A stretch of DNA of 64,000 nt, from the NCBI GenBank assembly GCA_018712245.1, contig DVHE01000007.1:1-64000 (forward strand). The letters run 5' to 3'. This document shows positions 58,058 to 64,000 of the stretch, in pieces (within the stretch, counting starts at the first letter, position 1; each line of letters opens with the position of its first letter). Source of the DNA: Candidatus Avoscillospira avicola (GTDB taxonomy: Bacteria > Bacillota > Clostridia > Oscillospirales > Oscillospiraceae). Made by a program: the position numbers and the translations under genes. A model generated the notes under the pieces. It saw only the letters and a program-made list of their open reading frames with translations, was not told the origin of the DNA and searched no databases.

Positions 58058-59557
58058 ATGGATCAGAATGTCTTGCTGCAAATGAAAGACATTACAAAGA
58101 CATTCCCCGGCGTCAAGGCTCTGGATCACGTTTCCTTGACGGTCAAGGCCGGCACGGTTCATGCCCTGATGGGCGAAAACGGTGCCGGTAAATCCACGCT
58201 GATGAAGTGCCTCTTCGGCATCTATGCCAAAGACGGCGGACAGATCTTCCTGGACGGCAAGGAGATCAACTTCAAAAACAGCAAAGAAGCCCTGGAAAAT
58301 GGCGTGGCCATGGTGCATCAGGAGCTGAACCAGGCCCTGAAGCGCTCGGTCATGGACAACCTGTGGCTGGGCCGCTACCCCAAGGTGGGCGGCCTGATGG
58401 TCAACGAGCGGAAGATGTACAAGGACACCGTCAAAGTCTTCGACGAACTGGGCATCAAGGTGGACCCCCACCGGATTATGAGCACTATGCCCGTTTCGCA
58501 GCGGCAGATGGTGGAAATCGCCAAGGCCGTCTCCTATAACTCTAAGGTCATCGTCTTTGACGAACCCACCTCCTCCCTCACCGAAGAGGAAGTGGAGCAT
58601 CTCTTTAAGATCATCAATATGCTCCGGGATCGGGGCGTCGGTATCATCTACATTTCCCATAAGATGGCCGAGATCAAGCGCATCTCCGATGAGATCACCA
58701 TCATGCGCGACGGCACCTGGGTCGCCACCCGCCCCGCCGCTGAGCTGGAGATGCAGGACATCATCCGCCTGATGGTGGGCCGGGAACTCACCAACCAGTT
58801 CCCGCCCAAGACCAACAAGCCCGGCGAGACGTACCTGGAGGTCAAGAACCTCACCGCGCAGTACTCCCTGCTGAAGGACGTCTCCTTCAAAGCCCGCCGG
58901 GGCGAAATTCTGGGCCTGGCCGGCCTGGACGGCAGCGGCCGTACCGAGACGCTGGAGAACATCTTTGGCGTGGCTACCCGCAAGTCCGGCACCATCACCC
59001 TGGGCGGCAAACCCTGTAAGAACCGCAACGCCCGGGAGTCCATCAAGAACGGCTTTGCGCTCCTTACTGAGGAACGCCGGGCCACGGGCATCTTCGGTGT
59101 ACTCAGCATCCGGGAGAACACTGTCATTTCCAGCCTCAAAAAGCATCTGCGTCTGGGCCTGTATCTTTCCAACGCTTCTATGAAGAAGGATACCCAGTGG
59201 TCCATTGACGCCATGCGCACCAAGACCCCCACCCAGGAGACCAAAATCCGCAGCCTCTCCGGCGGCAACCAGCAGAAGGTCATTCTGGGCCGCTGGCTCC
59301 TCACCGAGCCGGAGGTCCTGCTGCTGGACGAGCCCACCCGCGGCATCGACGTGGGCGCCAAGTACGAGATCTATCAGCTGATCATCGATCTGGCCAACAA
59401 GGGCAAGACCGTTCTGATGGTCTCGTCCGAAATGCCGGAACTGCTCGGCGTCTGTGACCGGATCCTCGTCATGTCCGGCGGACGTCTGGCTGGCGAAGTG
59501 GACGCTAGAAACACCACCCAGGAAGAAATTATGACCCTGGCTGCGAAATATGTTTAA
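58058..59557 (+). CDS. mglA: Sugar ABC transporter ATP-binding protein MglA
   Basis: A 499-residue double ATPase energising galactose/glucose import. The first cassette has Walker [10 protein letters not shown], an unusual signature around [15 protein letters not shown] and Walker [13 protein letters not shown]. The second has the degenerate P-loop GLDGSGRTE, signature [15 protein letters not shown] and [15 protein letters not shown], the normal pattern of the RbsA/MglA family. The ATG at 58058 has AGGAGGAGAGG upstream; the ORF-track extension translates the REP-like repeat. Confidence 0.96.
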   Translation: MDQNVLLQMKDITKTFPGVKALDHVSLTVKAGTVHALMGENGAGKSTLMKCLFGIYAKDGGQIFLDGKEINFKNSKEALENGVAMVHQELNQALKRSVMDNLWLGRYPKVGGLMVNERKMYKDTVKVFDELGIKVDPHRIMSTMPVSQRQMVEIAKAVSYNSKVIVFDEPTSSLTEEEVEHLFKIINMLRDRGVGIIYISHKMAEIKRISDEITIMRDGTWVATRPAAELEMQDIIRLMVGRELTNQFPPKTNKPGETYLEVKNLTAQYSLLKDVSFKARRGEILGLAGLDGSGRTETLENIFGVATRKSGTITLGGKPCKNRNARESIKNGFALLTEERRATGIFGVLSIRENTVISSLKKHLRLGLYLSNASMKKDTQWSIDAMRTKTPTQETKIRSLSGGNQQKVILGRWLLTEPEVLLLDEPTRGIDVGAKYEIYQLIIDLANKGKTVLMVSSEMPELLGVCDRILVMSGGRLAGEVDARNTTQEEIMTLAAKYV

Positions 59558-59569
59558 GGAGGCTGTACC

Positions 59570-60649
59570 ATGGCAAATCCGATTAAAAATCTGCAACGCA
59601 CCGCTGCCGACTACCGCCAGATGGACGCGAAGGACAGAAAGCGCTTCTGGACGGACGGAATTCTCAACAATGCCCTGTACATCATCATGGCCATCTTCAT
59701 CATCTATACGGCCTTTGCCAATGAGAACTTCCTGAAGATCGGCTCCATCACCAACATCCTCTCCCAGGTTGCCGCGTACCTGCCCATCGCACTGGGCATC
59801 GGCGGCTGTATCGTTCTGACCGGTACCGACCTTTCTGCCGGCCGCGTGGTGGGCCTGACCGCCGCCATTTCCGTGGCCCTGCAGCAGGTGGGCGATCGCC
59901 GCATCCTCAGCTTCCTGCCCTCCTATCCCGGCTGGGCCGGCATCCTGATCGCGCTGGTGGCCGTTATCGTCGTCGGCGGCCTCATCGGCCTGGTCAACGG
60001 CTTCTTCGTTGCCAAGTATAAGCTGCATCCCTTCATCGTCACCCTGGCCACCCAACTCATCACCTATGGCCTGATCGTCATCTTCTTCATGACCAACGGC
60101 AACAACGGCCAGCCCCTCTCCGGTCTGAGCCCGGAGTACAACAACTTTATCACCGGCAAGCTGATCACCTTCGACAAGGCCAGCCTGCCCATGTACGTAC
60201 TCTATGCGGTGATCTTTATCATCATCATGTGGTTCATCTGGAACAAGACCACCTTCGGCAAGAATATGTTCGCCGTCGGTTCCAACGCGGAAGCTGCCAA
60301 CGTCTCCGGCGTTAACGTCTTCAAGACCACCATGCTGGTTCACACCCTGGCCGGCGTCATGTACGGTCTCACCGGCTTCATCGAGGGCTCCCGGATCGGC
60401 TCCATCACCACTTCTACCGGCCTCAACTACGAGTGCGACGCCATCGCGGCCTGCGTCATCGGCGGCGTCTCCTTCGTCGGCGGCACCGGTAAGATCAGCG
60501 GCATCGTCCTGGGCGTCTTCATCCTGCGTATTATCTTCGTCGCTCTGACCATGCTGGGCATCGACCCCGCCATGCAGAACATCATCAAGGGCGCCATCAT
60601 CCTGATCGCCTGCTCCCTGGATATGCGTAAGTACCTGGTCCGCAAGTAA
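59570..60649 (+). CDS. mglC: Sugar ABC transporter permease MglC
   Basis: A 359-residue permease of the BPD_transp_2 family with about ten membrane helices. Landmarks include GIGGCIVLTGTDLSAGRVVGLTA, GLVNGFFVAKYKLHPFIVTLATQ and NMFAVGSNAEAANVSGVNV, the family motif near the coupling helix. It starts 13 bases after mglA with AAGGAGG and completes mglBAC. It is followed by a strong terminator, so the operon ends here. Confidence 0.95.
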   Translation: MANPIKNLQRTAADYRQMDAKDRKRFWTDGILNNALYIIMAIFIIYTAFANENFLKIGSITNILSQVAAYLPIALGIGGCIVLTGTDLSAGRVVGLTAAISVALQQVGDRRILSFLPSYPGWAGILIALVAVIVVGGLIGLVNGFFVAKYKLHPFIVTLATQLITYGLIVIFFMTNGNNGQPLSGLSPEYNNFITGKLITFDKASLPMYVLYAVIFIIIMWFIWNKTTFGKNMFAVGSNAEAANVSGVNVFKTTMLVHTLAGVMYGLTGFIEGSRIGSITTSTGLNYECDAIAACVIGGVSFVGGTGKISGIVLGVFILRIIFVALTMLGIDPAMQNIIKGAIILIACSLDMRKYLVRK

Positions 60650-60678
60650 TTTTCATAGCTTCCCCGCGCTTCTTGCAG

Positions 60679-60714
60679 CCCCGAAGAACACATCCTTGTG
60701 TTTTTCGGGGTTTT
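60679..60714 (+). terminator. Terminator of mglBAC
   Basis: CCCCGAAGAACACA pairs with TGTGTTTTTCGGGG around a short loop, followed by TTTT. Confidence 0.85.
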
Positions 60715-60724
60715 GTGATAGACT
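60696..60724 (+). promoter_or_regulatory. Possible promoter of the DivIVA-like gene inside the terminator
   Basis: TTGTGT and TAGACT are 17 bases apart. The -35 box lies in the 3' arm of the mgl terminator. Confidence 0.4.
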
Positions 60725-60755
60725 AAATGGGACAAATTACGTGGAGGACGAACGA

Positions 60756-61352
60756 ATGGCCGACTTTTCCAAGTTCCGCTCCTCCCTGGGGGGCTTCAAC
60801 CGGGGAGACGTGGCGACATATATTGAAACGCTCTGCCGGACCCATGGCGCGGAGCTGAAGGAGCGCGATGGCCGCATTGAGAGCCTCACTGCCGCGCTGG
60901 CGGAGGCCCAGGGCCAGCGGGAGGAGGCCATCGCCCAGGCGGAGGCGCTGCGCCGCCAGGTGGAGGAGCTGGAGACCCAGCTGGAGGCCGCCACGGCCCC
61001 GCCGCCGGAGGAGGACGAGGCGCTGGAGGAAGCGCTGTCCGAGGACGCGGCGGACGAGACCGAGGTCCCTGACTACCCCACTCTGGAGCTGGAGGCCTAT
61101 CGCCGGGCCGAGGCCACTGAGCGCCTGGCGTCGCAGCGGGCCCAGCAGCTCAAGCGGGAACTGGTGGACTTTTTGGAGAACACCACCGCCCGCTACCAGC
61201 AGACCGGGGAGGACATTGCCGCCCTGGCCGAGGATCTCAAGCGCGGCCTGCTGCGGCTGGAGGAAAACCTCTCGGAGCTGGATCTCCTGTTCCATGAGAC
61301 GACGGAGCATCTGGAGACCATCACCCCCGCCGAACCGCTGGAAGTGGGATAA
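60756..61352 (+). CDS. DivIVA-like coiled-coil protein
   Basis: A 198-residue cytoplasmic protein. The N-terminus (FRSSLGGFNRGDVATYIETL) resembles the membrane-curvature-binding start of DivIVA/GpsB proteins. A long Glu/Ala/Gln coiled coil (about 25-80), an acidic Pro/Glu segment (about 82-110) and a second coiled coil (about 115-190) follow. Such proteins mark poles or division sites in Gram-positive bacteria. The resemblance is limited to the short N-terminal module, so a divergent DivIVA-domain protein is the safest label. ATG at 60756 with GTGGAGG. Confidence 0.6.
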   Translation: MADFSKFRSSLGGFNRGDVATYIETLCRTHGAELKERDGRIESLTAALAEAQGQREEAIAQAEALRRQVEELETQLEAATAPPPEEDEALEEALSEDAADETEVPDYPTLELEAYRRAEATERLASQRAQQLKRELVDFLENTTARYQQTGEDIAALAEDLKRGLLRLEENLSELDLLFHETTEHLETITPAEPLEVG

Positions 61353-61364
61353 AGACCGCAAATT

Positions 61365-61402
61365 GCTTTGCCCCCTGGCTCCACGGAGCCAGGGGGCAAG
61401 CT
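61365..61402. terminator. Hairpin between convergent genes
   Basis: GCTTTGCCCCCTGGCTC pairs with GAGCCAGGGGGCAAGC around CACG. It separates the DivIVA-like gene from the convergent hypothetical gene. No clear T-run. Confidence 0.6.
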
Positions 61403-61424
61403 GCTGTTCAGGAAAGGGTTCAAG

Positions 61425-61868
61425 CTAGGAAAACCACTTGTCAATCAGTACATCCACTACGGAGTTCGACACCTTGTATGTCGTCTCCCCCACCGTCATC
61501 CAGTCCTCGGCCAGCCAAATCCGAGACGTGGTGGCCTCGGGTGGAATGGAGGTTTCCAGCGTTGGTTCCGCATCGCTGTTCCAGATCATATTGTCTGACA
61601 GCGTAATTCGCAGAATCCAATCGTCCGACGGCGGCGCGTCTGTCTCTTCCGGCACCAAACTGTTGAAGAAACGGCTGATATCGTAAATATCCAGGCTGAT
61701 TGCGGCGGTGTGACCAGCTTGTCGGTACTCCACCACCCCGCCGACATAGTCTTCCTCGCGTACAATGCGAGAATCTTCTTGCTTCTGCTCTGTTGGCCGA
61801 GGCCATAAGAGAAGAACCGCAAAGAGAGCCACGCAGAGCGCGGCCAAAACACCAATCCATTTTTTCAT
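61425..61868 (-). CDS. Small secreted or membrane-anchored protein of unknown function
   Basis: A 147-residue protein with a basic start and one hydrophobic N-terminal segment (WIGVLAALCVALFAVLLLW) that can act as signal peptide or anchor; there is no lipobox. The mature part is acidic and beta-rich, with SLDIYDISRFFNSL and TTYKVSNSVVDVLIDKWFS at the end. I do not recognise a family. Local GC is lower than in the neighbours, suggesting more recent acquisition. The ATG at 61868 is preceded by AGGAAGAG; the 294-residue ORF-track version adds an unlikely N-terminus that runs across the dnaX leader. Confidence 0.6.
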   Translation of the reverse strand: MKKWIGVLAALCVALFAVLLLWPRPTEQKQEDSRIVREEDYVGGVVEYRQAGHTAAISLDIYDISRFFNSLVPEETDAPPSDDWILRITLSDNMIWNSDAEPTLETSIPPEATTSRIWLAEDWMTVGETTYKVSNSVVDVLIDKWFS

Positions 61869-61973
61869 GCTGCGTGGTCTCTTCCTATTTATAAACGGTA
61901 TCACCAAGTACCACCAACTTTCCGCTGGAAAAGTAGACTGGCCCGAAGAGCGAAATTGGAACCTTTCTACTTC

Positions 61974-61979
61974 ATTATA
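61974..61979 (-). promoter_or_regulatory. Extended -10 box for the small anchored protein
   Basis: TGTTATAAT on the minus strand, about 105 bases before the start codon. The -35 region (TGTACG) is weak. Confidence 0.45.
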
Positions 61980-62025
61980 ACAGATTTTGTAAAACGCGTA
62001 CAGATGCGATCCCGGAATCATGGGC

Positions 62026-62054
62026 TTTATTTCCGGGCTGATTTTGTGTATAAT
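62026..62054 (+). promoter_or_regulatory. Promoter of dnaX
   Basis: TTTATT and TATAAT spaced by 17 bases, 34 bases before the start codon. Confidence 0.6.
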
Positions 62055-62087
62055 AAAAAACAAGTTCCCATGGAGAGGAGGTGCGGG

Positions 62088-63692
62088 ATGTACCAGGCGC
62101 TTTATCGAAAATACCGGCCCCAGACCTTTGACGATGTGGTGGGGCAGCACGCCGTCACCCAGACGCTGCGGACGCAGCTGATGACCGGGCGCATCAGCCA
62201 CGCCTACCTCTTCACCGGCACCCGCGGCACCGGCAAGACCTCCTGCGCCAAGATTTTGGCCAAGGCCCTCAACTGTACCGACCTCCAGGACGGCAGCCCC
62301 TGCGGCCACTGCGCCGCCTGCCGGGCCATCGACTCAGGCAGATGCATGGACGTTTTGGAGATCGACGCGGCCTCCAACAACGGCGTCGATCAGGTCCGCG
62401 CCCTCCGGGACGACGCGGTCTACACCCCGTCGGAGGTCAGCAAGCGGGTGTATATCATCGACGAGGTGCATATGCTCTCCATGGCGGCCTTCAACGCCCT
62501 GTTGAAGATCATTGAGGAGCCGCCGGAGCATCTGGTGTTTATTCTGGCCACCACGGAGCTGCAAAAGGTTCCGGCGACCATTCTCTCCCGGTGTCAGCGG
62601 TTTTCCTTCCGGCGGCTGCTGCCGGAGGACATCGCCGGGCGCCTCAACTATATCGCCTATCAGGAAAAGATCGACCTGGAGCCGGAGGCCTGCCGTCTGC
62701 TGGCGCGCCTGGCCGACGGCGCCCTGCGCGACGGCGTGAGCCTGCTGGACCAGTGTGCTTCGGCGGCGGAGGGCGCGGTGACGGCGGAGCTGGTCTGCGA
62801 GGCCCTGGGCCTGGCGGGGCAGCAGCGCACCGGTTCGCTGATGGAGGCCGTGGCCCGGCAGGACGCCAAGACGGCGCTGTCCCTCTTCGCCGGCCTCTAC
62901 GCCGCCGGCAAGGACATCGCCGCCATGCTGGATGAGCTTTTGGCCCTCAGCCGCGACCTGCTGATTTTGAAGGCGGCGCCGGAAAGCGGCCTTGCCATGC
63001 TCTCGGGCGTGGCCTCGGAGCAGGAGGTGGACCGGCTGCTGGCGGCGTTCACCGCCGGGGAGCTGCTGCGGATCACCACGGTCCTCCAGGAGACGGCGGC
63101 TGGCTTTGCCAAGAGCGCCAACCGCCGCATCGACGCGGAGCTGTGCCTGCTGCGGCTGTGCCAGCCGGCCCTGGACCAGGACCTCTCAGGCCTCACGGCC
63201 CGGGTCAGCCGGATGGAGAGCCAGCTGGCCTCCGGCGTTTTGCCGGCGGCCCCGGCAGCCCGGCCCCAGCCGGAGGCGGAGGAGCTGCCGCCGCCCCCGG
63301 ACGACTGCGACGCCCCGCCCGAGACGCCCCAGGCTGCCGAGACGCCGCCGCCCGCCGCGCCGGAGGGCTTCTGGCCCGACCTGGTCGCGCAGCTCAAGCG
63401 GGAAATCCCCAGCAAGTGCAAGGGCTTTTTCGCTGTGGAGGGGCCGGTGCGGCCCCAGCTGGAGGGGCAGCTGCTGACCCTGGTGGCCGAGAGCGGCTTC
63501 GTCAAAAAGGTAGTGGACATCCCGGAGGTGCTGGAGCCGGCGGCCCGCATTGCCTCGGGCCTGCTGGGCGGAAGCATCCGGGTGCGGTGCGTCCAGCGGG
63601 GGAAGCAGACCGCCGCCGGCGCGGACGATCCCATGCGTGCGCTCCTCTCCTTCGGGCAGGAGCATAGCGATATCATCACGATCAAAGAATAA
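62088..63692 (+). CDS. dnaX: DNA polymerase III gamma/tau subunit
   Basis: Clamp-loader motor, 534 residues. It starts MYQALYRKYRPQTFDDVVGQ and has Walker A GTRGTGKTSCAK, the zinc-binding Cys set (CTDLQDGSPCGHCAAC), DEVHMLS, ALLKIIEEPP and the SRCQRFSFRR sensor region. Residues beyond about 400 form a Pro/Glu-rich linker and a C-terminal domain of tau type. The ATG at 62088 follows GAGAGGAGG; the ORF-track extension covers the promoter. It is followed 12 bases later by ybaB, the classical dnaX-ybaB(-recR) order. Confidence 0.95.
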   Translation: MYQALYRKYRPQTFDDVVGQHAVTQTLRTQLMTGRISHAYLFTGTRGTGKTSCAKILAKALNCTDLQDGSPCGHCAACRAIDSGRCMDVLEIDAASNNGVDQVRALRDDAVYTPSEVSKRVYIIDEVHMLSMAAFNALLKIIEEPPEHLVFILATTELQKVPATILSRCQRFSFRRLLPEDIAGRLNYIAYQEKIDLEPEACRLLARLADGALRDGVSLLDQCASAAEGAVTAELVCEALGLAGQQRTGSLMEAVARQDAKTALSLFAGLYAAGKDIAAMLDELLALSRDLLILKAAPESGLAMLSGVASEQEVDRLLAAFTAGELLRITTVLQETAAGFAKSANRRIDAELCLLRLCQPALDQDLSGLTARVSRMESQLASGVLPAAPAARPQPEAEELPPPPDDCDAPPETPQAAETPPPAAPEGFWPDLVAQLKREIPSKCKGFFAVEGPVRPQLEGQLLTLVAESGFVKKVVDIPEVLEPAARIASGLLGGSIRVRCVQRGKQTAAGADDPMRALLSFGQEHSDIITIKE

Positions 63693-63704
63693 GGAGTTTT
63701 TTCT

Positions 63705-64000
63705 ATGGCAAAAGGTGGATACCGGGGCGGGATGCCCATGGGCGGCATGAATATGAACATGATCAAGCAGGCCCAGAAGATGCAGCAGGAAATGCTGAAA
63801 ATGCAGCAGGAAATGGAGACCCGGGAGTATGAGGCCACCGCCGGCGGCGGCATGATTACGGCGGCGGTCAACGGCAAGTATGAGCTGCTGCGGCTGACCA
63901 TCGACCCCGAGGCGGTGGACCCGGAGGACGTGGAGATGCTCCAGGACATGGTCATCGCCGCCGTCAACGAGGCCATGCGCAAGGCCCAGGCCGAATCCGC
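63705..64000 (+). CDS. ybaB: YbaB/EbfC family nucleoid-associated protein, 3' end cut by window
   Basis: The first 98 codons of a YbaB/EbfC DNA-binding protein, missing from the ORF track because it runs off the window. A Met/Gly-rich N-terminus ([15 protein letters not shown]) is followed by the helical arm [12 protein letters not shown], then [21 protein letters not shown] and the [19 protein letters not shown] helix, all standard. ATG at 63705 with AAGGAG 8 bases upstream. The dnaX-ybaB order supports the call, and recR would be expected next. Confidence 0.93.
   Translation, partial: MAKGGYRGGMPMGGMNMNMIKQAQKMQQEMLKMQQEMETREYEATAGGGMITAAVNGKYELLRLTIDPEAVDPEDVEMLQDMVIAAVNEAMRKAQAES

Noticed and set aside
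56582-60343. 1253-residue minus-strand ORF
   Set aside because: It is antisense to mglB, mglA and mglC, is rich in Gly/His/Val/Asp as expected from reading GC-rich codons backwards, and lacks a ribosome binding site and any family motif.

Overview
The window looks like a chromosomal segment of an anaerobic, fairly GC-rich gut-type Clostridia, most likely an Oscillospiraceae relative. This rests on gene content rather than on a marker gene: CO dehydrogenase/acetyl-CoA synthase genes, an NfnAB-type transhydrogenase pair, a CIRCE-controlled groESL, class I LysRS, dnaX-ybaB, holB-ricT and mglBAC. No rRNA or tRNA gene was seen, so genus-level placement is not supported.

Region 1 (about 1-5,880) is the right-hand part of an integrative mobile element with clearly lower GC than the rest. 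It carries a MerR regulator cut by the window edge, an ABC exporter pair, a sigma-like small protein, two small mobile-element proteins and a large serine recombinase. Its right end appears to lie inside an IS200/IS605 tnpA gene, which lacks its N-terminus. Three copies of a short hairpin dyad, plus a related palindrome inside the recombinase promoter, sit ahead of its genes.

Region 2 (6.0-11.3 kb) is a sucrose module: a LacI-type regulator diverges from a GH32 fructosidase and an amylosucrase with a very long repetitive N-terminal tail. Region 3 (11.4-19.8 kb) holds an EF-G-like paralogue, a membrane protein that resembles a P-type ATPase without its catalytic aspartate motif, an RlmB-type methyltransferase, FtsH and an MscS channel. 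Region 4 (19.9-25.2 kb) is cooS-cooC-acsB, the carbonyl branch of the Wood-Ljungdahl pathway.

Region 5 (25.3-36.8 kb) has a class I lysyl-tRNA synthetase fused to a tRNA-binding OB domain, an unusual cytosolic ParB-like/BMP-like protein coupled to a phosphoesterase, a beta-CASP nuclease, groESL, a lipid-kinase-like protein and an RNA methyltransferase. Region 6 (36.9-49.2 kb) has a zinc-ribbon coiled-coil membrane protein, DUF362-luxS-mtnN (activated methyl cycle), holB-ricT, a membrane-anchored deacetylase, the NfnAB-like pair, XdhC and DegV.

Region 7 (49.3-60.7 kb) is a tightly overlapping five-gene chain (SbcD-like, SbcC/YhaN-like, response regulator, sensor kinase, sugar-binding lipoprotein) followed by mglBAC, so a sensed sugar probably controls its own importer. 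Region 8 (60.7-64 kb) holds a DivIVA-like protein, a small secreted or anchored protein, dnaX and the start of ybaB.

Hairpin-rich intergenic repeats recur through the GC-rich part (about 18.9, 25.5, 34.1, 37.9, 44.7 and 58.0 kb). All promoter calls are by eye from -35/-10 matches and spacing; all protein calls are from motif recognition without database searches.
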